From Bacteroidales bacterium UBA1189 (GTDB lineage: Bacteria > Bacteroidota > Bacteroidia > Bacteroidales > Bacteroidaceae), in assembly GCA_002309805.1 (NCBI GenBank), contig DBYJ01000007.1:1-24644 (forward strand): a DNA stretch of 24,644 nucleotides. Direction: 5' to 3'. This document shows positions 6,809 to 13,525 of the stretch, piece after piece. The notes below the pieces were generated by a model, which saw only the letters and a list, made by a program, of their open reading frames with translations, was not told where the DNA came from and ran no database searches. The translations under genes and the position numbers were made by a program. Every line of letters begins with the position of its first letter. Position 1 is the stretch's first letter.

Positions 6809-7930
6809 ATGAAGAATAAGGAGTACGATTACCTGATTGTGGGGGCTGGGCTGTATGGAGCTATGACGGCCTACCAGGCGAGGAAGGCTGGCAAGCGCTG
6901 CCTCGTCATCGACAAGAATCCCCATATCGGCGGCGGATGCTACACGGAGGACGTGGATGGCATACAGGTGCATCGCTATGGGCCTCACATCTTCCACACG
7001 TCCAACAAGGAGGTGTGGGACTTTGTGAACAGCCTCGTACCTTTCAACAACTTCGTCAATATGCCTGTTGCCTGCTATCGGGGAAAGCGCTATAACCTGC
7101 CTTTCAATATGAACACCTTCCGTCAGCTGTGGGGTGTGGAGACGCCTGAAGAGGCGAAAGCAATCATCGAGCAGCAGAGGGCAGAATTTGCCGACATCGC
7201 TGAACCAGCCAATCTGGAAGAGCAAGCCCTGAAACTGGCAGGACGCGACATCTACGAAACACTCGTCAAGGGTTACTCTGAAAAGCAATGGGGCATGAAG
7301 GCGACAGAGATTCCGGCATTTGTCATCCGCCGTCTGCCGTTCCGTTTTGAGTATAACAACAACTATTTCAACGACACCTATCAGGGTATTCCCATCGGGG
7401 GCTACACCCGTCTTTTTGAAAAGCTGCTTGATGGTTGTGAGGTAAGTCTTCAGACGGATTATTTCGAGGCGCGTTCCTATTTTGATAGTCTGGCAGAAAA
7501 GGTGGTCTATACAGGGCGTATGGATGCTTTCTACGACAATCGCTTTGGTGAATTGGAATTCCGTTCCCTGCGTTTTGAGCATAAACGACTGAAGGGGGTA
7601 AAAGATTTTCAAGGCAACGCCGTCGTAAACTATACAGAGGCTGAGGTACCCTATACACGCATCATTGAGCACAAGCATTTTGAGTTCGGCCAGCAACCCG
7701 ATACGATTATCACCTACGAGTATCCCCAGCGCTGGGAGGCAGGTGCTGCGCCCTACTATCCCATCAACAACGAGCGCAACAACCGTCTCTATGCCCGCTA
7801 TGCCGAGCTGGCTACCCACGAGCCCCACGTCCACTTCGGAGGCCGTCTGGCCGAATACAAATACTACGACATGCATCAGATTGTTGAAAAAGTCTTGCAT
7901 TTGCCTGAACTCCTACACGCTGAATCATGA
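6809..7930 (+). CDS. glf: UDP-galactopyranose mutase
   Basis: This FAD-dependent flavoenzyme interconverts UDP-galactopyranose and UDP-galactofuranose, supplying the donor for galactofuranose in surface glycans. With the ATG at 6809 it has 373 residues, the normal length. The dinucleotide-binding motif GAGLYG is at 12-17, followed by the family hallmarks KNPHIGGGCYTED and HRYGPHIFHTSNKEVW. Further along are GYSEKQWG and RNNRLYARYAEL, typical of the substrate and FAD-binding regions. A GTG at 6803 in frame is a possible earlier start, but it overlaps the licD stop and adds only two residues. The stop overlaps the next ATG (7927-7930). Its presence predicts that the glycan built by this operon contains galactofuranose, and that one of the two following GT2 enzymes is a candidate Galf transferase. 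Confidence 0.97.
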   Translation: MKNKEYDYLIVGAGLYGAMTAYQARKAGKRCLVIDKNPHIGGGCYTEDVDGIQVHRYGPHIFHTSNKEVWDFVNSLVPFNNFVNMPVACYRGKRYNLPFNMNTFRQLWGVETPEEAKAIIEQQRAEFADIAEPANLEEQALKLAGRDIYETLVKGYSEKQWGMKATEIPAFVIRRLPFRFEYNNNYFNDTYQGIPIGGYTRLFEKLLDGCEVSLQTDYFEARSYFDSLAEKVVYTGRMDAFYDNRFGELEFRSLRFEHKRLKGVKDFQGNAVVNYTEAEVPYTRIIEHKHFEFGQQPDTIITYEYPQRWEAGAAPYYPINNERNNRLYARYAELATHEPHVHFGGRLAEYKYYDMHQIVEKVLHLPELLHAES

Positions 7931-9003
7931 AGCTTCTGTCCCTTATCATCCCGACATACAATATGGAGGCGCTGCTGCCGCGCTGCCTCGACTCGCTGCT
8001 GGTGCCCGAGACGCTGGAGCGCTTGGAAGTGATGGTTGTCAACGATGGCAGCAAGGATGGCTCCTTGGCTGTTGCAAATCGTTATAAGGAGCGTTTTCCA
8101 CAAACCGTGACCGTCATCGACAAGCCCAACGGCAACTACGGCTCAACTATCAACGCCGCCCTGCCTGTCGCCCAGGGAAAGTACGTGAAGGTGCTCGATT
8201 CGGATGACTGGTTCGACACTACGGCGCTGGTGGAGTTTCTCGACAAGTTGGAAGCGGTGGAGGCCGATATGGTCATCACGCACTTCTCTATCCTGCACGA
8301 CGATGGCAGCCGCGAAGTGACGAAGTACAACGTCTATGGCCGCGAACCCTACGATTACGGGAAGGTTTATGCGCTGGATGACGTGCTGAAGGACGGCTAC
8401 ATCCGCTTCTTCCTCATGCACGCCCTTACCTATCGCACGGCGTTGCTTCGTGATTTCGGCTATCGCCAGACGGAGGGCATCTCCTATACGGATACGGAAT
8501 GGGCCTGCTACCCTGTGTTCTATGCCAAGGATATCGTCTTCTTCGACATCAACCTCTACCAATATAACCTCGCGCGCGAGGGGCAAACGATGGATCCGAA
8601 AGTCATTGCTCGAAGCCTTGGGCAGATGGAGCAGATGACGCGCCAGCTGATTCGCTTCTATGGGACACAGGACGTCAGCCAGTTGTCCTATACACGTCAG
8701 GCATTTCTCCGTCAGTACTATACCAACCGCATCCGCCTGATGTACAAGTGCCATCTACTGGACATTCCTCGAGATCAGTTCGACGCTGATCACTTTGCTG
8801 AGCTCGAAAAAGAATTGACAGAGGCTTGCGAACAGTATGGTTTTGGGCCCATACGCCTCTATCCTGAGAATAAAATCATTCGTACTGACGCCCTCCGCTA
8901 CTGGTATCACTACCATCGTCGCTGGCCTCGTTGGTTCGAAGTTTTCAACCACATGGTTGACAAGGTGATGAAGTGGCTCTTTGTCCATATCTTCAAACGC
9001 TAA
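7927..9003 (+). CDS. GT2-family glycosyltransferase
   Basis: The 358-residue protein has the GT-A fold of family 2 transferases. It begins LSLIIPTYNMEALLPRCLDS, continues with VMVVNDGSKDGS (about 35-46) for nucleotide binding, and has the metal-binding DSDDWFD at 91-97. The C-terminal 150 residues (after an AREGQTMDPK segment) are mostly helical, with many aromatic residues near the end (YWYHYHRRWPRWFEVF), suggesting membrane-surface association rather than a true transmembrane helix. The start overlaps glf by 4 nt. Given the position, it is a candidate for adding galactofuranose or another sugar to the same glycan; the acceptor cannot be read from sequence. Confidence 0.92.
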   Translation: MKLLSLIIPTYNMEALLPRCLDSLLVPETLERLEVMVVNDGSKDGSLAVANRYKERFPQTVTVIDKPNGNYGSTINAALPVAQGKYVKVLDSDDWFDTTALVEFLDKLEAVEADMVITHFSILHDDGSREVTKYNVYGREPYDYGKVYALDDVLKDGYIRFFLMHALTYRTALLRDFGYRQTEGISYTDTEWACYPVFYAKDIVFFDINLYQYNLAREGQTMDPKVIARSLGQMEQMTRQLIRFYGTQDVSQLSYTRQAFLRQYYTNRIRLMYKCHLLDIPRDQFDADHFAELEKELTEACEQYGFGPIRLYPENKIIRTDALRYWYHYHRRWPRWFEVFNHMVDKVMKWLFVHIFKR

Positions 9004-9015
9004 ACAATAGACTCC

Positions 9016-9846
9016 ATGAAAGTATCCGTAGTTTGTCCTGTTTACAACGCTGCTTCGACGATAGAGTCATTCCTCCAATCCATCGATATGCAGTTGCCTG
9101 GCGATGTGGAGGTGATTCTGATTGACGACCACGGACAAGACGATAGTATCGAACGGGCAAAGCGTTTTATGGACGTTCATCCGATGGCTAACAAGGTCGT
9201 TATCATTGATGGAGAGAAAAATCGTGGCCCTGGGGGAGCGCGCAATCTGGGCATCGATGCTGCTACAGGCGAATATGTGGCTTTCATCGATAGCGACGAC
9301 TGGGTCGATGCCGATTTTCTTCGTCTGCTGACGGAGGCGGCTGACGCGAATTGTGCCGACTTGGCCTGCGGAAGCATCTCACTCGATTATCCCGATGGAC
9401 GCTCCGTCCGTCACCACAATCCTTCCGTGCCTACTGACGGCCTTTTTAAGGGGAAGGCTAAACTCCAATTCTTGAGACATTACAAGTCCTATTTCACCAC
9501 CTTCGTCTATCGTCGGCAATTCCTGATAGAAAATGACATCCGTTTTCCCTCCACTCGTTGTGCCGAGGATAGTTGCTTCCTTGCCTGCTGCCTGTTGGCT
9601 GCCGAGCGCATCGCCCAAGCTGACGAAGCGGTCTATCACTACGTAATGACTCCCCATTCCGTCAGTCACCAGCGCAACCCCGCCCGCTGGCGCAATCGTA
9701 TTCGCTCGTGGCGCACCGTTCTGCGCTTTGCCCGTACGAAGGGACTCTATAAACCCTATCGTGCCATCCTCTTTTGGCTCTATCTGAAGAAGGGTTGGCT
9801 TCTCGCCTTACGCGATCTCGCACAAATTTTAGTTAAGAAGAGTTAA
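9016..9846 (+). CDS. GT2-family glycosyltransferase
   Basis: The 276-residue GT-A glycosyltransferase of family 2 starts VSVVCPVYNAASTIESFLQS and has EVILIDDHGQDDS (about 32-44). GPGGARNLGIDAATGEYVAF precedes the metal-binding IDSDDWVD (91-98). The later CAEDSCFL segment matches the usual catalytic-base region (ED) of this family. It sits 12 bp after the previous GT2 gene and is the last gene of the five-gene operon. The C-terminus is basic and hydrophobic (FWLYLKKGWLLALRDLAQIL), which may hold it at the inner membrane. Sugar specificity is not predictable. Confidence 0.92.
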   Translation: MKVSVVCPVYNAASTIESFLQSIDMQLPGDVEVILIDDHGQDDSIERAKRFMDVHPMANKVVIIDGEKNRGPGGARNLGIDAATGEYVAFIDSDDWVDADFLRLLTEAADANCADLACGSISLDYPDGRSVRHHNPSVPTDGLFKGKAKLQFLRHYKSYFTTFVYRRQFLIENDIRFPSTRCAEDSCFLACCLLAAERIAQADEAVYHYVMTPHSVSHQRNPARWRNRIRSWRTVLRFARTKGLYKPYRAILFWLYLKKGWLLALRDLAQILVKKS

Positions 9847-9939
9847 ACTCCATCTTGTTGGAAGCAGTATTTGGCGTTCTGGCGCGTTTATAGCTATAGA
9901 GAGCGACAGAAAATCGACTAACTAACAACAACCGAAAAA

Positions 9940-11211
9940 ATGAAAAAAACGACTCTATTTTTAAGTGTTATCATGCTGCTGACGACAGCTATGTGCATTA
10001 CCTCATGTTCTGAAGATGGAACAGGGGAATCCGGCATCTTCCCCAGCGGCTACGAAAAGGGCGACTATTCACTCAGCGATATGTCAGGTGAAGGCGGGGG
10101 TGACTTTGGAGGCTCGAACGGCGCTGAAGGTTCCGACGATAACGGCAACACCCAGGCAGGCGTCGTAACGGCTGGCGAGTGGTGCGACCTCACCCATTGG
10201 GCGTTCTGGTCGGGCCTGATGCAGAACACCGACTCCATGAGCTTCGCCTCAAAGTGCGACTACTGGCGGTTCTATACGAACAACCGCATAGCCGTTCGTG
10301 TCACCAATGCCGACGGGAATCCTCTGGCTGGCCTGCCCGTGAAGCTGCTTCGCAAGACAAAAGATAAGGAATCCACCCTGTGGGAAGCCGTGACGGACAA
10401 TCACGGTCAGGCCGAGTGCTGGGTAGGACTTTATCAGAAAGAAACGGCTGACGCCTCCACCCTTCGTGTGTCTGTCGATGGGAAATTGATGGACGGCAAC
10501 CCGCTCCTCTGCCCCTGGGATTCAACCGCTCAGCAGACTGCCGTCAACAACTATGTCCTCGCCACATCCAAGACTGCCTCCGAACGTGCTGACATCGCTT
10601 TCATCGTTGATGCCACGGGCTCGATGATAGACGAAATCAATTTCTTGAAAAGCGACCTCGTCGATATCATCAGCAAGGCGGCAGCCGTTCGTCCCTCGAT
10701 GAAAATGCGCACGGCAGCCCTGTTCTATCGCGATGAAGGCGACGAGTACATCACGCGCCACAGCGACTTCACGGAGAAGCTGAAGAAAACGTCTGAGTTT
10801 GTAGACGAGCAGACGGCGAATGGAGGTGGCGACTATCCCGAAGCCGTCCACACGGCTCTGGAACAGATGTTGCAGAAGCTCTCGTGGGACACCGATGCCA
10901 AGACCCGTCTGGCATTCCTCATCCTTGATGCTCCAGCCCATCACGAGGATAAGATCATTGAGTCCCTCCAGCAGTCCATCCGCCTCTGTGCCCGTCAAGG
11001 CATCCGCCTTATTCCCGTAGCCGCCAGCGGCGTTGATAAGAACACCGAGTTCATGCTCCGCTTCTTCGCCATCGCCACAGGTGGCACCTACGTCTTCCTC
11101 ACCGACGATAGCGGGGTGGGCAACTCCCACATCGCCGCCACCGTCGGCCCCTACGAGGTCGAGCTGCTCAACGCCCTCATCATCCGCCTGATCGGGCAGT
11201 ACACGGAGTAA
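9940..11211 (+). CDS. von Willebrand factor A-domain lipoprotein
   Basis: The 423-residue protein has a lipoprotein signal peptide (MKKTTLFLSVIMLLTTAMCI, lipidated Cys23) and then an acidic, Gly-rich linker (about 24-75) that could hold the domains off the membrane. An Ig-like segment follows (about 113-180: RIAVRVTNADGNPLAGLPVK ... DNHGQAECWVGL). A VWA domain occupies about 218-420. Its metal site (MIDAS) reads DATGS at 224-228, a variant of DxSxS, and is supported by the downstream GGGDYPEAVHTALEQ. Such domains bind protein partners through a divalent cation. Export places it in the outer membrane or on the surface; the ligand is unknown. It has 93 bp of upstream DNA without a clear TAnnTTTG promoter and its own terminators downstream, so it could be read through from the glycan operon or from a promoter I cannot recognise. 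Confidence 0.85.
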   Translation: MKKTTLFLSVIMLLTTAMCITSCSEDGTGESGIFPSGYEKGDYSLSDMSGEGGGDFGGSNGAEGSDDNGNTQAGVVTAGEWCDLTHWAFWSGLMQNTDSMSFASKCDYWRFYTNNRIAVRVTNADGNPLAGLPVKLLRKTKDKESTLWEAVTDNHGQAECWVGLYQKETADASTLRVSVDGKLMDGNPLLCPWDSTAQQTAVNNYVLATSKTASERADIAFIVDATGSMIDEINFLKSDLVDIISKAAAVRPSMKMRTAALFYRDEGDEYITRHSDFTEKLKKTSEFVDEQTANGGGDYPEAVHTALEQMLQKLSWDTDAKTRLAFLILDAPAHHEDKIIESLQQSIRLCARQGIRLIPVAASGVDKNTEFMLRFFAIATGGTYVFLTDDSGVGNSHIAATVGPYEVELLNALIIRLIGQYTE

Positions 11212-11235
11212 CACTTCTGCTCGCATTCCGCCTGC

Positions 11236-11267
11236 GTATACAGAAAAGTTTGTCCCTTTTCTTATAC
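11236..11267. terminator. Hairpin after the VWA gene
   Basis: GTATA-C-AGAAAAG (11236-11248) pairs with CTTTTCT-TATAC (11256-11267), giving 12 base pairs with one bulged C and a 7-nt loop. It lies just ahead of a second, better terminator and may help termination or protect the mRNA end. Confidence 0.5.
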
Positions 11268-11276
11268 AAACCCCCA

Positions 11277-11311
11277 ACGCCCGATTGATACATTCATTCG
11301 GGCGTTTTTCT
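11277..11311 (+). terminator. Intrinsic terminator of the VWA gene
   Basis: ACGCCCGA at 11277-11284 pairs perfectly with TCGGGCGT at 11298-11305 around a 13-nt loop and runs straight into a T tract (11305-11309). It lies 65 bp after the stop codon. Confidence 0.85.
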
Positions 11312-11347
11312 GATCCTGTTGAAGAATAAAAGTTTTGCTCTCTGGTT

Positions 11348-11406
11348 AAATGACCCTGTCATTTATATAAATGACACCGTCGTTTAAATAAATGACCGCG
11401 TCATTT
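11348..11406. promoter_or_regulatory. Three tandem palindromes at exact 21-bp period
   Basis: The 17-bp palindrome AAATGACnnnGTCATTT occurs at 11348-11364, 11369-11385 (one mismatch, GTCGTTT) and 11390-11406. The starts are exactly 21 bp apart and the middle three bases differ (CCT, ACC, CGC). It lies between the terminator of the VWA gene and the 3' end of the next minus-strand gene, so it is not upstream of any start codon. It could be a multi-site protein-binding array or a repeat. Confidence 0.75.
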
Positions 11407-11450
11407 AACAACCATATAGTGGAAGGTGTAACAAAATGCAGAGAAAACGA

Positions 11451-11478
11451 GAGGGGGTGCCGTTATTGGCACTCCCTC
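11451..11478 (-). terminator. Terminator-like hairpin of the minus-strand lipoprotein gene
   Basis: GAGGGGGTGCC (11451-11461) pairs with GGCACTCCCTC (11468-11478) over 11 positions, with one G-T wobble and a 6-nt loop. Read on the minus strand it is followed by CTCGTTTTCTC, a modest T-rich tail, 34 bp after the stop codon at 11512. Confidence 0.65.
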
Positions 11479-11511
11479 CCCCTATTTGCTTTCTAAAAAA
11501 GGCTATTCGCC

Positions 11512-12264
11512 TTACTTTATCCAAGTGACTTTGACGGTCTTGGTGAAGGCCTCATCAGAAACGCCTATCTGGATAGCGATGCACTCGAACGTGGTGTACT
11601 CGCCAGTAACGATGCGCTGGTCGGTCTCCTCGTCATAGCCCCACTTGTCGCACTTCGCACGGAGGGCAAAGCCATTCCACGTGGCGAATGAGCCGTGCTT
11701 GCCGTCGCGTCCCAGCTCGTCATAGACGGCGAGGATGGAGGAGCCGCGGCTGTAGGTACCCTCATAGACGTTGCACTTACGACCGCAGATGGTGGTGGTA
11801 CCCTTTGCCTCGTAACCGTGCTCAAGGAAGTGGGCGCTCATGTCCGAAATCATGGAGAAGGCATTGTTGGCCGTCTGACGGGCACGATAATCTTCGTCAG
11901 TCCAGGCGCTCTCGTCATCATCGTTAGGATAGTAGCCATAGCCGGTGTAGTAGCCGTCGGAGCCCTTTGTCTCGATATAGACGTTGTGGTCCTCGATGGG
12001 TTTGCCGTCGTCGTCGGTATAGAAGACATCAAGACGGGTGCTGGAACCTTTGCGAGTATAGACGACAACTTTGTCCTTACCGTATTCGGTAAAGTAGTCG
12101 TATTTGAGGGCAAAGCCCTTCTCTTTCATCTCCTCGGGGGTGACATTTTCGTTCTTGCCGTCTCCGTTTTCATCGCCGCCATTCTCTGAGTTGTTGTCAG
12201 GAATGCAGGCGGTCATCAGGCCGATGCAGGCCATAGCCAGTAAGGTGGAGAATAACTTCTTCAT
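11512..12264 (-). CDS. Lipoprotein of unknown function
   Basis: From the ATG at 12264 this is a 250-residue protein with the signal peptide MKKLFSTLLAMACIGLMTAC and a lipidated Cys20. A TTG nine bases upstream would add three residues. After the Cys comes an acidic Asn/Gly/Asp/Glu-rich linker (about 21-42), then a globular domain rich in Tyr, Gly and charged residues (about 50-250). Sequences such as TTTICGRKCNVYEGTYSRGS and GEYTTFECIAIQIG suggest beta strands, and a Cys pair lies in CGRKC. I do not recognise the family. The reading CGRKCNVYEGTY has the feel of the 'GKKCKVYE' strand seen in DUF4412-like periplasmic proteins, but that is a weak impression. It lies downstream of two other exported-protein genes on the same strand, separated by a terminator. 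Confidence 0.8.
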   Translation of the reverse strand: MKKLFSTLLAMACIGLMTACIPDNNSENGGDENGDGKNENVTPEEMKEKGFALKYDYFTEYGKDKVVVYTRKGSSTRLDVFYTDDDGKPIEDHNVYIETKGSDGYYTGYGYYPNDDDESAWTDEDYRARQTANNAFSMISDMSAHFLEHGYEAKGTTTICGRKCNVYEGTYSRGSSILAVYDELGRDGKHGSFATWNGFALRAKCDKWGYDEETDQRIVTGEYTTFECIAIQIGVSDEAFTKTVKVTWIK

Positions 12265-12290
12265 TGTTTTCAAAGGGATTAAGTGAATTA

Positions 12291-12329
12291 AGAAAAATAA
12301 AGCCCATGGGTCAACTGGGACGAATGGGC
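12291..12329 (-). terminator. Intrinsic terminator of the small helical protein gene
   Basis: On the minus strand GCCCAT (12329-12324) pairs with ATGGGC (12307-12302) and is followed by TTTATTTTTC (12301-12292). The loop is long (16 nt). A second hairpin just upstream (12339-12365) may add to it. Confidence 0.6.
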
Positions 12330-12338
12330 CTGATGAGA

Positions 12339-12365
12339 CAACTGGGAGGGGATTAGTCCCAGTTG
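12339..12365 (-). repeat. Perfect 9-bp hairpin overlapping a stop codon; repeated word
   Basis: CAACTGGGA (12339-12347) pairs with TCCCAGTTG (12357-12365) around a 9-nt loop that contains the stop codon (12353-12355) of the small helical protein. CAACTGGGA also occurs directly repeated at 12312-12320. Confidence 0.7.
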
Positions 12366-12760
12366 TCGAACTTTAGTGTCTTGTTGTGTTCCTTTCGGGC
12401 GGCGTTCTGCTCGGAGAAGTCGCGCAGGGTGACGTTGGCAGCACCTGTCATGGCGCCGGCAACGGCGTTGCTATAGGCAGCGGTGGCATCGCCAAGAGCC
12501 TTGCCGAGAGCGCTCATGTTCTGAGCGGCGGCAGCCTCGAGGGTGTCTTCCTTCACTTCGCCAAAAGCCTTGTTAAGGGCATCGTTGACGGCACTTTCGG
12601 CCTTCTTCTCAGCGCGCTTCGTGACTTGCTTGCCTACGGCGTTCTTGGCACCTTCGGTAGCCGACTTAAGGGCTTTTTCACCCAGGCTTTTCAATATCTG
12701 AGCCTCAGCAGGAGCCATGCAAAGGCTGAAGAGGAACAGGAGGGCAATAATCTTTTTCAT
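12353..12760 (-). CDS. Small secreted Ala-rich helical protein
   Basis: The 135-residue protein has a cleavable signal peptide (MKKIIALLFLFSLCMAPAEA, cleavage expected after AEA, leaving an N-terminal Gln). The mature part is almost entirely predicted alpha-helical and very rich in Ala, Lys and Glu (EKALKSATEGAKNAVGKQVT, EKKAESAVNDALNKAFGEVK, then NMSALGKALGDATAAYSNAV). The pattern is amphipathic with Gly/Ala spacing, and the tail is polar, ending KFDNWD. There is no lipobox, so it should be periplasmic or secreted. The exposed N-terminal Gln would be a possible substrate for the glutaminyl cyclase at 2465-3445. No family is recognised. It lies 40 bp downstream of the DUF3108-like gene and is probably co-transcribed with it. 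Confidence 0.8.
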   Translation of the reverse strand: MKKIIALLFLFSLCMAPAEAQILKSLGEKALKSATEGAKNAVGKQVTKRAEKKAESAVNDALNKAFGEVKEDTLEAAAAQNMSALGKALGDATAAYSNAVAGAMTGAANVTLRDFSEQNAARKEHNKTLKFDNWD

Positions 12761-12800
12761 ATTCTGTGGAATTAAATGGTCAATGGTTACTGTTGGATTA

Positions 12801-13457
12801 TCACTTCTTGAAGGTGACGAGTTCGTTACGGTTGACGAGGCGGTTGCCCATGGTGGTCTCGCTCTTAACGACGCCCACGCCGCGGCTGTACCACGTCTTG
12901 GTGGTGGTGATGGCAGAGACGCCCATCATGGTCATCTCAGTAACCTGACGGACGACGTAGCATTTGAACTTGCCGGCTGGGACGGTGACCTCCTCGCGGT
13001 CAATGACTTCATTGTCGGTAATGGTAGCAACGACAGCCAAGCCTTCCATGGAGACGCGGATGTCGCCGATGGGGAGCTGATAGCCGACAGCCAGCTTGTT
13101 CGGCAGCGAGGTGATGCCTGGGTCGGAACCCGTGACGTCAATGGAACCGCTTACGCCCGAGATGGCTATCTTGGCTGAACCTTCGCGAATCTCGCCGATG
13201 GTGACAAAGCCGTTATCGCCGTCTTCCTTCTGGCCGGGTTTCTCAATGGTAGAGTTGCTGACACGGAAGTCGTAGTTGCCATCACCCAGATCAGTAACGT
13301 CCTGAATGACCTGACGGTTATAGCCTTCCAGTTTATCTTCTTCGTTGTAGGTGGCATACTCAAGTACGGCGCCTTTGGTAACACAGGCGTAGGGTGCCTG
13401 AGCCCATGTGGGGAGTGTGGCAAAAAGCACACACAGGGTCATAAAATACTTTTTCAT
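12801..13457 (-). CDS. Secreted DUF3108-like protein
   Basis: The ATG at 13457 gives 218 residues with the signal peptide MKKYFMTLCVLFATLPTWAQ, likely cleaved after Trp-Ala to leave an N-terminal Gln. The rest looks like a single all-beta domain. Features in order are GAVLEYATYNEEDKLEGYNR, DGNYDFRVSNS, VTVPAGKFKCYVVRQVTEMT and WYSRGVGVVKSETTMGNRLV. The 'vpaGkFkCyvv ... wYsrGvGvVksE' pattern is that of the DUF3108-like/TapB-type periplasmic proteins of Bacteroidetes; ligand and role are unknown. It is the first gene of a short minus-strand unit with its own promoter at 13494-13525. Confidence 0.8.
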   Translation of the reverse strand: MKKYFMTLCVLFATLPTWAQAPYACVTKGAVLEYATYNEEDKLEGYNRQVIQDVTDLGDGNYDFRVSNSTIEKPGQKEDGDNGFVTIGEIREGSAKIAISGVSGSIDVTGSDPGITSLPNKLAVGYQLPIGDIRVSMEGLAVVATITDNEVIDREEVTVPAGKFKCYVVRQVTEMTMMGVSAITTTKTWYSRGVGVVKSETTMGNRLVNRNELVTFKK

Positions 13458-13493
13458 ACGCAATCAGTTTTCATTAAAAGTTGAAAATCGGGG

Positions 13494-13525
13494 CAAAGGT
13501 AGGGTATTGTATTATTAATTGCAAC
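13494..13525 (-). promoter_or_regulatory. Promoter of the DUF3108-like gene
   Basis: On the minus strand, GTTG (13525-13522) lies 20 nt before TACCTTTG (13501-13494). The -7 element is perfect and the -33 element has one mismatch. It overlaps the last codons of yfhO (stop at 13515), so the two transcription units are nested end to start. The leader is about 30 nt. Confidence 0.75.

Noticed and set aside
9847..9939. Promoter upstream of the VWA gene
   Set aside because: A TATTTGG word and a TATAGCTATAG palindromic word are present, but no TTTG-N19-21-TAnnTTTG pair could be placed, so no promoter is called.
11348..11406. CRISPR-like array
   Set aside because: The units are only 21 bp with 4-bp spacers and are palindromic; there are no unique spacers of normal length and no cas genes.
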